A stretch of DNA of 64,000 nucleotides from Jiella endophytica (GCF_004519335.1 NZ_SOZD01000001.1:1030204-1094203), one strand, 5' to 3'. Shown: positions 8,677 through 18,336, counted from the stretch's first letter. A program made the numbers and translations. Notes: generated from the letters alone by a model not told the origin.

Positions 8677-9554
8677 GCCTCGGGCCGGCTAAGATCGAGG
8701 CGGCATTCCTCGCAGCCTGCCGGGCCGAGATCGAGACGCTGAAACCCGGCAATGTCCACCGCTTCGCCCCAGGTCACGGCATGACGGCCGAAACCTTCCT
8801 CAGGGCCGCCGCCGTGGCAGCGCCCGAGATCGCGAGGGGCGGCACGCCTGTCGGGATGCGGATCCTCGCGGCGACGCGAGCGAGCTTCGAAGCAGTCGGC
8901 ATGAATGCCAATCTCGGCATCGTGCTCCTCTGCGCGCCGTTGGCGGCGGCGGCGGAGACGCTCAAGACGCCCCTGATCCACCAAAGCGCCGCGAGTATGC
9001 TGAGAAAGGCCGTCGCCGCCGTTCTCGCCGATCTCGATGCGGATGACGCCGCCGACGCCTTCGCGGCGATCGCCCTCGCCGGCCCAGGCGGGCTGGGGGC
9101 CCGGACCGAACACGACGTTCGCGACGCTCCGACGATCGGCCTCGTCGAGGCGATGGCCCTCGCGCCGGAGGCCGATCTCGTGGCGCGGCAATACGGCAAC
9201 GGATTTTCTGAGATCTTTGAGGTCGGCCTCCCGGCAGCCGACTCAGCTGCATACCCCGACGAATGCAGCCTCGGCGACGCTGCAACCTTCACCGCCTTCA
9301 TCGCTTTCGCCAGCCGCTTTCCAGATGGCCATATCGCCCGCAAGTTCGGCGTCGCAGTCGCTGAGGATGTCCGCCGGCGATTCGCCGCCCTGAGCGACGC
9401 TCTCGCCGCAACCGACGACGACACCGAGCGCCTCGCCCTTGCCCGCGCGTTCGACGCTGAGCTGAAGGCGGAAGGCCTCAATCCCGGCACCTCCGCCGAC
9501 CTCACCGTGGCGACGCTGATGGCGAAGAAACTTGCGGAAGCGCTCGCGGAGTGA
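8673..9554 (+). CDS. Triphosphoribosyl-dephospho-CoA synthase (CitG)-family protein of the C1 cluster
   Basis: 293-residue member of the CitG/MdcB family. Motifs KPGNVHRF (residues 24-31), NANLGIVLLCAPL and the C-terminal NPGTSADLT match the family core. Classical CitG makes the prosthetic group of citrate lyase or malonate decarboxylase, yet no such acyl carrier protein lies nearby; the malonate locus at 27-34 kb is of the CoA-dependent type. Conserved linkage to mch and fae suggests a specialised ribosyl or phosphoribosyl transfer in C1 cofactor synthesis. The GTG start overlaps the previous stop by four bases. Confidence 0.85.
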   Translation: MSLGPAKIEAAFLAACRAEIETLKPGNVHRFAPGHGMTAETFLRAAAVAAPEIARGGTPVGMRILAATRASFEAVGMNANLGIVLLCAPLAAAAETLKTPLIHQSAASMLRKAVAAVLADLDADDAADAFAAIALAGPGGLGARTEHDVRDAPTIGLVEAMALAPEADLVARQYGNGFSEIFEVGLPAADSAAYPDECSLGDAATFTAFIAFASRFPDGHIARKFGVAVAEDVRRRFAALSDALAATDDDTERLALARAFDAELKAEGLNPGTSADLTVATLMAKKLAEALAE

Positions 9555-9643
9555 TTGACTGTTCGCCGCAGGGGGCCATGTCGCCCCAAGCTATCTGGCA
9601 AACCGGTCCCCAGCGGACGCCGCGAACAAGGATAGTCTTGTAG

Positions 9644-9659
9644 CCGGGAATTTTCCCGG
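9644..9659. other. Hairpin upstream of fae
   Basis: A 7-bp perfect stem with a 2-base spacer (CCGGGAA, TT, TTCCCGG) lies in the 237-base gap between the CitG-like gene and fae. It has no U-run, so it is not a standard terminator. It may separate the biosynthetic operon transcript from a stronger fae transcript. No clear -35/-10 pair was identified in the rest of the gap. Confidence 0.35.
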
Positions 9660-9791
9660 CGAACGGGAGGAGGACCGTCCGACGCAGCGCCGAAGGCCTG
9701 CCCGGAATCCAAGTCTTTCCTTCGGATCGGAAATTCCACGCGGCCGGGCCTGCCGGTCGCAGCATGCAACGCCAGTTTGGAGGAACTGCTC

Positions 9792-10301
9792 ATGGCGACA
9801 ATCAACAAGGTGATGGTCGGCGAATCGCTCGTCGGCGAAGGCAACGAGGTCGCCCATATCGACCTCATCATCGGCCCGCGCGGCTCCGCCGCCGAGGCGG
9901 CGTTCTGCAACTCGCTGACCAACAACAAGGACGGCTTCACCACCCTCCTCGCGGTCGTTGCGCCGAACCTGCCGTGCAAGCCGAACACCGTGATGTTCAA
10001 CAAGGTCACCATCAAGGGCGCCAAGCAGGCCGTCCAGATGTTCGGCCCGGCCCAGACCGCCGTCGCCCGCGCCGTGGCCGACAGCGTCGAGAAGGGTGTG
10101 ATCCCGGCCGCCGAGGCCGACGACCTGTTCATCTGCGTCGGCGTCTTCATCCACTGGGAAGCCGAGGACGACGCCAAGATCCGCGACTACAACTACCAGG
10201 CGACGATGGAATCCATCGAGCGCGCCGTGAAGGGCACGCCGACCGCCGCCGAGGTGGTGTCGAAGAAGGGTTCGGCCGCGCATCCGTTTGCCGGCGCCTA
10301 G
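9792..10301 (+). CDS. fae: Formaldehyde-activating enzyme
   Basis: 169-residue enzyme that condenses formaldehyde with H4MPT to methylene-H4MPT, the entry step of this pathway and its main detoxification route. It is nearly collinear with the well-studied Methylobacterium protein; the catalytic His22 is in [14 protein letters not shown], and [28 protein letters not shown] and VGVFIHWEA are family blocks. The ATG at 9792 follows a GGAGGA ribosome-binding site. The long leader and strong ribosome-binding site fit high, separate expression, as is usual for Fae; that is inference. Confidence 0.98.
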   Translation: MATINKVMVGESLVGEGNEVAHIDLIIGPRGSAAEAAFCNSLTNNKDGFTTLLAVVAPNLPCKPNTVMFNKVTIKGAKQAVQMFGPAQTAVARAVADSVEKGVIPAAEADDLFICVGVFIHWEAEDDAKIRDYNYQATMESIERAVKGTPTAAEVVSKKGSAAHPFAGA

Positions 10302-10416
10302 ACAAGAAACCATCCCGGGGAAGACGACAAGCCGGCGATGCCCGCCGGCCTTCTCCGGCGATTGGCCGCCAAGCTTGGCTTCCAGTAGGGAGCGCGTCTT
10401 TTCGCAAGACGATCGG

Positions 10417-10437
10417 AAGGGGCCGCAAGGCCCCTTT
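10417..10437 (+). terminator. Probable terminator downstream of fae
   Basis: An 8-bp perfect stem (AAGGGGCC, loop GCAA, GGCCCCTT) ends in a short T stretch about 115 bases after the fae stop. The GCAA tetraloop is stabilising; the U-run is short, so termination may be partial and read into nadK. Confidence 0.6.
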
Positions 10438-10558
10438 CGCATGCTTGCCGCCCGCACCGCCTCTGTCTGGCGATGTCGCCCCCGGGCGGTTTCGGTTTGC
10501 GGCGCGATGCTGTAGCAAAGGCGACCCGACGCTCAAGCGATGGTCACGGCCGCTGCAG

Positions 10559-11332
10559 ATGTCCCGTTCGTTTCATTCCATCGCCTTCGTCGCCAGTGAA
10601 ACCGAGCCGGCCCAGGAGGCCGCAAGGCGGCTCTCGGCGCTCTACGGCAACGCCTCGACGGAGACCGCCGACGTCATCGTCGCTCTCGGCGGCGACGGCT
10701 TCATGCTGCAGACGCTGCACCGCTTCATGGATACGTCGCAGCCGATCTACGGGATGAACAAGGGCACCGTCGGCTTCCTGATGAACCACTATCGCGAGCA
10801 CGGCCTGCGCGAACGGCTGGCTGCCGCCGTGGAAAACGCCATCCATCCGCTGGAGATGATCGCCATCGACACCGATGGCGTCGAGCATCGGGCGCTGGCG
10901 ATCAACGAGGTGTCGATCTTCCGCCAATCCTATCAGGCGGCGCGGCTGGCGATCTCGATCGACGGCAAGGTGCGGCTCGAGGAGTTGGTCTGCGACGGCG
11001 TCATGGTGGCGACGCCCACCGGCTCCACCGCCTACAATCTCTCCGCCCAGGGGCCGATCCTGCCGATCGACGCGCCGCTTCTGGCGCTGACGCCGGTGAG
11101 CCCGTTCCGGCCGCGGCGCTGGCGCGGCGCCCTGTTGCGCAATCACCAGGAAGTCAGGATCACCGCGCTCGAGGCGGCCAAGCGGCCGGTGAACGCCGTT
11201 GCTGACGCGACCGAGGTGAAGTCGGTCACCGAGGTGACGATCCGCGAATCCGGCGACGACGTCTGCTACATCCTCTTCGACCAGGACCACTCCTGGGACG
11301 AGCGCATCCTGATCGAACAGTTCCGCTACTGA
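10559..11332 (+). CDS. nadK: NAD kinase
   Basis: 257-residue ATP-NAD kinase that phosphorylates NAD to NADP. The signature GGDGFMLQ begins at residue 44, followed by [18 protein letters not shown] and the substrate loop [21 protein letters not shown]. It is the short form typical of alphaproteobacteria. The ATG at 10559 lacks an obvious ribosome-binding site, but the protein begins like family members ([13 protein letters not shown]). It converges with the DUF2336 gene with only 18 bases between stops. Confidence 0.95.
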   Translation: MSRSFHSIAFVASETEPAQEAARRLSALYGNASTETADVIVALGGDGFMLQTLHRFMDTSQPIYGMNKGTVGFLMNHYREHGLRERLAAAVENAIHPLEMIAIDTDGVEHRALAINEVSIFRQSYQAARLAISIDGKVRLEELVCDGVMVATPTGSTAYNLSAQGPILPIDAPLLALTPVSPFRPRRWRGALLRNHQEVRITALEAAKRPVNAVADATEVKSVTEVTIRESGDDVCYILFDQDHSWDERILIEQFRY

Positions 11333-11350
11333 CGGCTGCCGCTGCCGGCC

Positions 11351-12478
11351 TCAGGCAGCGGCCCTCGCGGCCTCGCGCGCAGCATCGCGCTGGGCCTCGT
11401 CGGCGAGCCGGCGCAAGAGCGCCGTCGCCTGTGCCATGACGGCGGTCTCCTGATTATTGGCGGCGGCGCGGGCGAGCAGGATTGCCGGCACTGCGGCGGG
11501 GCGCAGCGCCTCCTCGCCACGGGCGATCCTGCGCCACAGCGAGACGGCCTCAGAAAACAGGAATGCCATCGGCTCGGGAAGCCCGGCTTCGAGCACCAGG
11601 GCCCGCAGCGCCGAGGACCTCGCACCGGAGACGATCGCCGCGACGCGGCGCTCCGAGCGGCCGGAAAGGCTGGCGAGCAGCGTCGTGAAGAGTTCGATGT
11701 TGCCGGCCGCGGCCACCCGCAGGAGCAGCGAGGGAGTGACAGCGCCGGTGCCGCGCAGATAGTCGCCGAAATCCGGCGTCTGGCGGCTCGACAGCGTCTC
11801 GGCGAGAAGGCTGGTACCGCGTTCGGCGGCACCGAATGCCAGCGTCTCGGCGCGCTTTTTTCCGAAAAGATTGGTGATGAGGGCAGAGCCGGCGAGAGCG
11901 TCGCGGACAGCCAGCATCAGCTGGTGGCGCACCGACGGCGGCAGGTCCGAGCGCGACAGCAGCGCCTCGCGGATGGGGGCGTCGCCGCCGAAGCGGTCGG
12001 CCAGGCACTTGAACGTCCGCTCGGCGAGCGCCGCGCCGTCGTTGCGGCAAAGGGCGAGCGCCGCCTGAGGTTCGCCGCCCTCGGCGATGACGGCAGCGAC
12101 CGGCAGCGGCACCACCGGTCGCTCGGCGATCGCGAGACGTGCCGCCGGCGAGCCGACCGCCGCCAGATCGACGAGATCGGCCGCGGACAGGTACGGCGAG
12201 CCGCGGACGATCTCGGTCGCCACGCGGTCGACATCGGCGGCCAGCGCGAAGATCAGTGACCGCGGCACGTCGCGGCCGTTCGAAAGCGCCTTTGCCATGG
12301 CGAGGCGGACGGCAGGCGACGGATCGTCGAGAAGCAGCGTCAGCGATGCGATGATGGTCTCGCGGTCGGCACCCTCGGCACCGCTATGGACGAGTGCCTC
12401 GGCGAGCATCGTCGCCGCGTCGCTGCGCTCCCGGGTGGTCGCCTCTCCGGCCCATTTGGCAAAACGCTGGACGATCAT
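11351..12478 (-). CDS. DUF2336 domain-containing protein (helical repeat)
   Basis: 375-residue, Ala/Leu-rich, all-helical protein matching the DUF2336 family found in alphaproteobacteria. Repeated helix pairs such as LDDPSPAVRLAMAKAL look HEAT-like near the N-terminus. No signal peptide or catalytic motif is visible. The ATG at 12478 is preferred because GAAGG lies upstream and the next ATG at 12514 has no ribosome-binding site. DUF2336 proteins are sometimes encoded near signalling genes; nothing nearby reveals a partner here. Confidence 0.8.
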   Translation of the reverse strand: MIVQRFAKWAGEATTRERSDAATMLAEALVHSGAEGADRETIIASLTLLLDDPSPAVRLAMAKALSNGRDVPRSLIFALAADVDRVATEIVRGSPYLSAADLVDLAAVGSPAARLAIAERPVVPLPVAAVIAEGGEPQAALALCRNDGAALAERTFKCLADRFGGDAPIREALLSRSDLPPSVRHQLMLAVRDALAGSALITNLFGKKRAETLAFGAAERGTSLLAETLSSRQTPDFGDYLRGTGAVTPSLLLRVAAAGNIELFTTLLASLSGRSERRVAAIVSGARSSALRALVLEAGLPEPMAFLFSEAVSLWRRIARGEEALRPAAVPAILLARAAANNQETAVMAQATALLRRLADEAQRDAAREAARAAA

Positions 12479-12600
12479 GGGACCCTTCACCTTCGATTCG
12501 CATGGTCCCACCATGATCGAGGCAAAAGGTTTAGCTTTCGTTCACCATGTCCGTTGACGAAACGACAAGCTTTGCGACGACGACCCGAAGCGGGTGCCAA

Positions 12601-13227
12601 TCAGACGTCGGACCCGTCCGGCTTGCGCGGCCGACGCATCTGGAAGACCTCGTCGGCGACCGAATAGTCGAGATAGCCGAGCCGGGCGAGCGGCGCGGCG
12701 AGCGCCATGTCGATCATCCCGTCTTTGAGGATGCTCTCGTCGATGTGGATCGCCACCACCTCGCCGATGACGATGGTATTTTCCGACACGGCGCCGTTCA
12801 GTCCCTCGGGGCGGAACGACTGGGTGACCTTGCATTCGAGCGCTGCCGGGCTTTCGGCGACCCGCGGTGCCGCGACGATGCGGCAGGGCGCCTCGGTGAG
12901 GCCGGAAAAACCGAACTCGCTCTCCCCGCTCGGCGCGGCTGCCGAGCTCTTGTTCAGCTGCCTGGCGAGACCTCGGGTCGCGAGATTGGCGACGAACTCG
13001 CCGCTCTCGATGGCGAAGCTCGCCGTATCCTTCATGCCGGTCGAGGAGAACATCACCAGCTTCGGACGGTCGCTGATCGCGTTGAAGAAGCTGTATGGCG
13101 CGAGATTGACGGCTCCCGCCCTGTTGCGGGTCGAGATCCAGCCGATCGGCCGCGGCGCGACGATCGCCTTGAACGGATCGTGCGGCAGGCCATGGTCGTT
13201 GGTGTCGGTCGTGTAGAACAGCATCAA
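12601..13227 (-). CDS. Flavin reductase family protein (FMN-binding split barrel)
   Basis: 208-residue protein of the flavin reductase-like family (COG1853). Recognisable segments are PRPIGWISTRNRAGAVNLAP and SFFNAISDRPKLVMFSS, which bind FMN in this fold. The substrate cannot be told from sequence. It overlaps the nitroreductase stop by four bases (ATGA), so the two flavin-dependent proteins are probably translated together from one leftward message. Confidence 0.85.
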   Translation of the reverse strand: MMLFYTTDTNDHGLPHDPFKAIVAPRPIGWISTRNRAGAVNLAPYSFFNAISDRPKLVMFSSTGMKDTASFAIESGEFVANLATRGLARQLNKSSAAAPSGESEFGFSGLTEAPCRIVAAPRVAESPAALECKVTQSFRPEGLNGAVSENTIVIGEVVAIHIDESILKDGMIDMALAAPLARLGYLDYSVADEVFQMRRPRKPDGSDV

Positions 13228-13808
13228 CCCGCCTCCGGCGCCCTGGCTTCGGAGACGATGGCGGACAGTTCCGGTCGCGGCCGCTCCGATGGCGGCTCGC
13301 TCGGGGTTCCGACATGGACGAATCCGACGACCTTTTCTTCGGGCGAGATGCCGAGGATGGCTTTCGCCTCGTCATCGTAGGCGACCCATTCGGTCACCCA
13401 GTTCGCCGCATAGCCGAAAGCGTGGACGGCGTGGACGAGATTCATCGCCGCGGCGCCAGCCGACATCTGCTGCTCCCAGATCGGGATCTTGACGTGTTCG
13501 CGGGCCGTCGAGACGACGCCGATGACCAAGGGCGCCCGGGTGAAGCGCTCGGTCTCGACCTTGCGGCGGGTCTCGGTCATCCGCTCCCCTTCCCGTCCGG
13601 CGACCACCTTTGCCAGTGCCTCGCCGATCGCCGCGGCTGCCGGGCCGCGATAGAGGATGAAGCGCCAGGGCGCGAGCTTGCCATGGTCGGGCACGCGGGC
13701 GGCGATGGTGAGGACGCGCTCCAGCTCATCGCCTGTCGGCGCCGGTTCGGCCAGCATCGGGATCGGGATCGAACGTCGGGTGGAAAGCAGCGTCGTTGCT
13801 TCGGTCAA
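13224..13808 (-). CDS. Nitroreductase family protein (YdjA-like)
   Basis: 194-residue FMN-dependent nitroreductase-fold protein. It has the N-terminal STRRSIPIPMLAEPAP segment and the conserved RVPDHGKLAPWRF motif of the YdjA-like subgroup, plus IWEQQMSAGAAAMNL in the cofactor region. The TTG at 13808 is chosen because a GGAG ribosome-binding site lies about 8 bases upstream and this gives the usual family length; an upstream start at 13877 would add a non-conserved tail. The physiological substrate is unknown. First gene of a two-gene operon. Confidence 0.88.
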   Translation of the reverse strand: MTEATTLLSTRRSIPIPMLAEPAPTGDELERVLTIAARVPDHGKLAPWRFILYRGPAAAAIGEALAKVVAGREGERMTETRRKVETERFTRAPLVIGVVSTAREHVKIPIWEQQMSAGAAAMNLVHAVHAFGYAANWVTEWVAYDDEAKAILGISPEEKVVGFVHVGTPSEPPSERPRPELSAIVSEARAPEAG

Positions 13809-14065
13809 GGCAGGGTCTCCGGGATCTCGCGTGAGAGCTAGGAAGCCGCGCCATACTTGGCAATCGCAGAAGGCCACGAACGGGCGGTTTTCCCCGGCTG
13901 TGGCTGGCTCCGGCTCCGCCTTGAATTTGTCGATGATTTGCGGTCAAGAATATCGCCATGGGGGAAGCATCCAAGATCGCCGTCCGGCATCCGGCCGGCG
14001 ATCCCGACGTAGACTGGCCAGCGACGCTTGCGGACGATAACCGATCCGCCAGCGAGCGCATTGGC

Positions 14066-15337
14066 GTGAGTTCCCGCCGTGCGGGGTCGGTTCCGAAGCT
14101 CCCGCACCTGACTTCGCGATCTGGCCGGCCGCTGTTAGCCAGCGCCGTCGCGGCGGCCTTCTTCGCCGGCGCCCTCGCCGCGCCTGCCGCTGCCCAGGAT
14201 CGTGGCGGCGGCGGCGGTGGTGGCGGCGGCTTCCTCGGCAATCTCGGCGAGATCTTCGGCGGACCGCCCGAAAAGCCGGGCGCCTATGCCTCGCCATCGG
14301 CCAACGACCTGTTGCCGAATGCCGGCGATGTTGGCTCGCCCTTGGCGCGGCCGCTGCGCCGATTCGAGCCGATCGCCCTTCCCAATCTTCCCGGCAAGCC
14401 GCAGGCGCCGACGATCGACCTGCCCGGCCTGCCGGCCTACGCGCCGCCGCAGGCCGGACCGAACCAGAACATCTTCCGCCGACGCGACACGCTCGCCCTG
14501 CGCGCGGTGCTTTCCGAAGGCGGGCCGCAGATCCCGAACGGGCTGATCTGGCGGCTGTTTTCGGCGGTCCCGTCCTTCGACGGCAGCCCGTCGCTGATCG
14601 CCTCCTCGGAGAGCCCGACACCCGATTTCGAGGTTGCACCGGGTTCCTACATCCTGCATGTGGGCTTCGGCCGGGCCGGCATCGTCAAGCGCATCGACTT
14701 TGCCGGCATCAAGATCCAGGAGACGGTCGTCCTCAATGCCGGCGGGCTGAAGCTCAACGCCGTCGTCGGCGACGAGGGCAAGGCGGCGGCCTCGCGCCTC
14801 AGCTTCGACATCTATGCCAAGGATGGCGACGACGATGCCGATCACAAGCTGGTCGCCAGCGACATCTCGCCGGAAAAGGTGGTGCGGCTGAATGCCGGCT
14901 CCTACCAGATCGTCTCCCATTACGGCTCGGCCAATGCGGTGGTGCGCGCCGACATCCGCGTCGAGGCCGGCAAGCTGACCGAGGCGACGCTGACCCAGCG
15001 GGCCGCCCTCCTGACCATGAAGCTGGTGCGCGAGCACGGCGGCGAGGCGATCGCCGATACCGCCTGGACGATCACCACCGCATCCGGCGATCTCGTGCGC
15101 CAGAGTGTCGGGGCATTCCCGACGATGGTGCTGGCAGAGGGCGACTACGTCATCGTCGCCAAGAACAACGACAGGGTCTACCAGCGGCCTTTCACCGTCG
15201 AGGCCGGCGAAAACACCGACGTCGAGGTGATGACCTCGGATCTGGCCGAGACCGATGGCGGCTCCGGCGACGATGGGCCCGGAGTTGGAGACGCTGTGCC
15301 GGGCACGGCCGATGGGGCGGGCGGCTCCGGCGACTGA
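14066..15337 (+). CDS. Exported protein of unknown function with poly-glycine run
   Basis: About 423 residues. A hydrophobic signal segment (LLASAVAAAFFAGALAAPAAAQD) near the N-terminus predicts export, probably cleaved after AAA. Immediately after it comes a run of nine glycines, then a Pro-rich linker and a mostly beta C-terminal half with repeated LNAGSYQIVSHYG-like and EVAPGSYILHVGFG strands that look like carboxypeptidase-regulatory or Ig-like folds. The GTG at 14066 places the signal near the N-terminus; the upstream ATG at 13958 would put 57 residues ahead of it. Function is not recognised; related proteins occur across Hyphomicrobiales. Confidence 0.75.
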   Translation: MSSRRAGSVPKLPHLTSRSGRPLLASAVAAAFFAGALAAPAAAQDRGGGGGGGGGFLGNLGEIFGGPPEKPGAYASPSANDLLPNAGDVGSPLARPLRRFEPIALPNLPGKPQAPTIDLPGLPAYAPPQAGPNQNIFRRRDTLALRAVLSEGGPQIPNGLIWRLFSAVPSFDGSPSLIASSESPTPDFEVAPGSYILHVGFGRAGIVKRIDFAGIKIQETVVLNAGGLKLNAVVGDEGKAAASRLSFDIYAKDGDDDADHKLVASDISPEKVVRLNAGSYQIVSHYGSANAVVRADIRVEAGKLTEATLTQRAALLTMKLVREHGGEAIADTAWTITTASGDLVRQSVGAFPTMVLAEGDYVIVAKNNDRVYQRPFTVEAGENTDVEVMTSDLAETDGGSGDDGPGVGDAVPGTADGAGGSGD

Positions 15338-15405
15338 TTGCGGCGGCACCTGGCCCGGCAATACGACGGCACTTTGGCGGAAATGCTCTCGGCTTCAGGC
15401 CGCCA

Positions 15406-15696
15406 TCACGCCAGGGTTACCGACAGCGTCCTGCCAACGGCCGAAGCTGCCTTCATTAGGGTATCAAGTTGGACGCGGTCGTTGTCGGGGTCGAGAAGCC
15501 GGCCAAGCTGGGTCGCGCTCGTCTTCATGCGGCGCGCCATCTCGGCCTTGCTGATATGCTGGACGGCCATCTCATGCGCAATCTGCAGTGCCAATGTCCG
15601 CTTGATCGCAGTGGCGGTCACGGCCTCGTATATACCCTCATCCCGCAGAAAGCTCGCGAAACTCTCGCCGATGTGAGGATTTTTACTGCTGTCCAT
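15406..15696 (-). CDS. HigA-like HTH antitoxin
   Basis: 96-residue helix-turn-helix protein. The DNA-binding region is KAEMARRMKTSATQLGRLLD, followed by a helix typical of XRE-type antitoxins. It lies downstream of and overlaps the toxin gene by 14 bases, the toxin-first order seen in HigBA systems. It probably neutralises the toxin and represses the operon by binding the palindromes just upstream of the toxin start. Confidence 0.85.
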   Translation of the reverse strand: MDSSKNPHIGESFASFLRDEGIYEAVTATAIKRTLALQIAHEMAVQHISKAEMARRMKTSATQLGRLLDPDNDRVQLDTLMKAASAVGRTLSVTLA

Positions 15697-16051
15697 TGCG
15701 GTTGACGTCCCTCATTCGAGTGATGGCGAGCCTCAGGTCCTTTTCCGGCAGTCGCTGCGTTTTTTTCACGAAAGCATGCAGCAGGATCATCTCGTGGCCG
15801 ATGATCACGAACAGTACCCGAGCGATCCGCCCGGAGGAGATATTCGAGCGAACCTCAAACATGTTCTTCTGCCCCGCGATCGCCGCACATTTCGGCCGAC
15901 CGATCGGCCAGCTGAACTCCAGCGTCGCAATATCCTCACCAATCGTCTTTCTATCGGCCGGAGGAAGATCCATCAGCCATTCGCGAACAGGTCGCCGGCC
16001 TGATGCACTTGCGTAAAAAGCCGCGTGAAGGGTTTTGCGAGTGTCGACCAT
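15683..16051 (-). CDS. HigB/RelE-superfamily toxin (phage Gp49-like)
   Basis: 122-residue protein of the Gp49-like/HigB toxin group. It contains the segment SGRRPVREWLMDLPPADRKTI at the N-terminus, a central RSNISSGRIARVLFVI strand region and the C-terminal ILLHAFVKKTQRLP motif that usually carries the catalytic or RNA-binding basic residues. Such toxins cleave mRNA at the ribosome. The ATG at 16051 sits four bases from a palindromic operator, whose AAGG also serves as ribosome-binding site. Confidence 0.85.
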   Translation of the reverse strand: MVDTRKTLHAAFYASASGRRPVREWLMDLPPADRKTIGEDIATLEFSWPIGRPKCAAIAGQKNMFEVRSNISSGRIARVLFVIIGHEMILLHAFVKKTQRLPEKDLRLAITRMRDVNRNGQQ

Positions 16052-16055
16052 CTAG

Positions 16056-16083
16056 ACCTTGCAAGGTACACCTCACGAGGTAT
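16056..16083 (-). promoter_or_regulatory. Twin palindromic operator and promoter of the HigBA-like operon
   Basis: Two 12-base inverted repeats lie side by side: ACCTTGCAAGGT at 16056-16067, perfectly palindromic, and ACCTCACGAGGT at 16070-16081, with 5-bp arms and a 2-base centre. A TATACC -10-like hexamer on the leftward strand (16083-16078) overlaps the distal site and the AAGG of the proximal site precedes the toxin ATG. This layout fits autorepression by the antitoxin; binding itself is inferred. Confidence 0.65.
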
Positions 16084-16174
16084 AGGAGCAAATGCGCTAT
16101 GTGCTGGAACATTTCAAGCCACGACAATATAGCGCCGCGCCTGTCAGGGCGCGACGTCACGTTTTGAGGTCAAA

Positions 16175-18193
16175 TCACGCCCAAGCAGCAGCGGAGGATC
16201 CGGCCAATCCCGCCTTGCGCTTCAGGTCCGGCGGCACGGCCTCCTCGGTGAGCGAGGCGATCGCCTCGTCGAGGCCGAGCGAAGCCTGGTCGCGCGAGCC
16301 GAGGCGGCGGATGTTGACCGTCCGCTCTTCGGCTTCCTTTCGGCCGCAGACGAGCATCACCGGCACCTTGGCGAGGGAGTGCTCGCGGACCTTGTAGTTG
16401 ATCTTCTCGTTCCGAAGATCGACGCTGGCGCGCAGCCCTGCCGCCTTCAGCGCCGCGACAACTTCCAGGGCGTAGTCGTCGGCGTCCGAGGTGATCGTCG
16501 CGACCACCACCTGTTCGGGTGCGAACCACAGCGGCATGTGCCCGGCGAAGTTCTCGATCAGGATGCCGAGGAACCGCTCCATCGAGCCGCAGATCGCCCG
16601 GTGGATCATCACCGGCTGCCGCTTCTCCGAATTCTGGTCGATATAGAAGGCGCCGAAGCGTTCCGGCAGGTTGAAGTCCACCTGGGTGGTGCCGCACTGC
16701 CATTCCCGGCCGATGGCGTCCCGCAGCGTATATTCGAACTTCGGCCCGTAGAACGCCCCCTCGCCCGGCAGTATGCCGGTCTTGATCCTGCCACCGGACT
16801 GCGCGGCGATCGTCTCGAGCACATCGGTCATGATCGCTTCGGCGCGGTCCCAGCTCTCATCCGAGCCGACACGCTTCTCCGGCCGGGTCGAGAGCTTCAC
16901 GACCACTTCCTCAAAGCCGAAATCCTCGTAGACCGACAGGATCAGATCGTTGATCCTGAGGCACTCGGCCGCCATCTGTTCCTCAGTGCAGAAGACATGC
17001 GCGTCGTCCTGGGTAAAGCCGCGCACCCGCATCAACCCATGCAGCGCGCCGGATGGTTCGTAGCGGTGCACATTGCCGAATTCGGCAAGCCGGATAGGTA
17101 GTTCGCGATAGGACTTCAGGCCATGCTTGAAGATCTGGACATGGCCCGGGCAGTTCATCGGCTTGATCGCGAAGACCCGGTGGTCGGCCTCTTCGTCTTC
17201 CGGATGGGTAAAGGCGTGGGCCGACTTCACCGCGAACATGTTCTCCTGGTACCAGCCCCAGTGGCCGGAGGTCTCCCACAGCGACTTGTCGAGGATCTGC
17301 GGCGCATTGACCTCGTCATAGACGCCGTCCAGCCGGCGGCGCATGTAGGAGACGAGGGTCTGGAACATCTTCCAGCCCTTGCCGTGCCAGAACACGACGC
17401 CCGGCCCCTCCTCCTGGAAGTGGAAGAGGTCCATCTCGCGGCCGAGCCGGCGATGATCGCGCTTTTCCGCCTCCTCCAGCATGTGGAGATATTCGGCGAG
17501 CTGCTCTTTCGTCGCCCATGCGGTGCCGTAGATGCGGCTCAGCATCGGATTGTTGCTGTCGCCCCGCCAGTAGGCGCCGGCGACCTTCATCAGCTTGAAG
17601 GCGTCGCCGATCTGGCCGGTCGAGGCCATGTGCGGGCCACGGCAGAGGTCGAACCACTCGCCCTGCGAGTAGATCTTGACGTCCTGATCCTCAGGGATGG
17701 CGTCGACGAGCTCCACCTTGAAGCTTTCGCCCTTGTCGCGGAACACCTGCCTCGCCCTCTCGCGCGGCCAGACGTCCTTGGTGAAGCGGGCATTGCGGCG
17801 GATGATCTCGGCCATCTTCTTCTCGATGACCGGCAGGTCCTCGGTGGTGAAGGGCTCGTTCTTGGAAAAATCGTAATAGAAGCCGTTCTCGATGACCGGG
17901 CCGATGGTGACCTGCGTACCGGGCCAGAGCTCCTGCACGGCTTCCGCCATGACATGGGCGGCATCGTGCCGGATCAGCTCCAGCGCGCGCGGATCGTCGC
18001 GGGTGAGGATCTCGAGCTTGCCGGAGTGGCCGACCGGATCGGCAAGATCGCGGATTTCGCCGTCGATCGCATAGGCGATCGCCTTCTTGGCGAGCGACTT
18101 GGAAATGCCGGTCGCGATCTCAAGTCCGCTGGTCGCGGCGTCGAAGGAGCGTTCGGATCCGTCGGGAAAAATCAGGGAAACGGCCTCGGCCAT
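16175..18193 (-). CDS. thrS: Threonyl-tRNA synthetase
   Basis: 672-residue class II synthetase. It has an N-terminal TGS-like domain ([13 protein letters not shown]), an editing domain with [12 protein letters not shown] and [11 protein letters not shown], and a catalytic core whose zinc ligands are in [21 protein letters not shown] and [17 protein letters not shown]-terminal anticodon-binding domain follows. The ATG at 18193 has AGGAGA about 8 bases upstream; an ATG two codons earlier is too close to it. The gene belongs to the thrS-yidD-iscU order common in Hyphomicrobiales. Confidence 0.97.
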   Translation of the reverse strand: MAEAVSLIFPDGSERSFDAATSGLEIATGISKSLAKKAIAYAIDGEIRDLADPVGHSGKLEILTRDDPRALELIRHDAAHVMAEAVQELWPGTQVTIGPVIENGFYYDFSKNEPFTTEDLPVIEKKMAEIIRRNARFTKDVWPRERARQVFRDKGESFKVELVDAIPEDQDVKIYSQGEWFDLCRGPHMASTGQIGDAFKLMKVAGAYWRGDSNNPMLSRIYGTAWATKEQLAEYLHMLEEAEKRDHRRLGREMDLFHFQEEGPGVVFWHGKGWKMFQTLVSYMRRRLDGVYDEVNAPQILDKSLWETSGHWGWYQENMFAVKSAHAFTHPEDEEADHRVFAIKPMNCPGHVQIFKHGLKSYRELPIRLAEFGNVHRYEPSGALHGLMRVRGFTQDDAHVFCTEEQMAAECLRINDLILSVYEDFGFEEVVVKLSTRPEKRVGSDESWDRAEAIMTDVLETIAAQSGGRIKTGILPGEGAFYGPKFEYTLRDAIGREWQCGTTQVDFNLPERFGAFYIDQNSEKRQPVMIHRAICGSMERFLGILIENFAGHMPLWFAPEQVVVATITSDADDYALEVVAALKAAGLRASVDLRNEKINYKVREHSLAKVPVMLVCGRKEAEERTVNIRRLGSRDQASLGLDEAIASLTEEAVPPDLKRKAGLAGSSAAAWA

Positions 18194-18336
18194 CGTCATC
18201 TCTCCTAGTCCAGTCCCGCCTACGAGCGCGGGTGGGTGATTTGCTACCTCAGCATGTGAAGGCCGAGGTCTCCGATTGAGTCCCTGGCCGCCCCGGCATA
18301 TACTGACAAGGGGCAGACCTCTCAAGGAGCGTTTCG

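Noticed and set aside
9764..10558. Upstream extension of the nadK frame through fae
   Set aside because: The frame overlaps fae and has no NAD kinase similarity before the [10 protein letters not shown] start.
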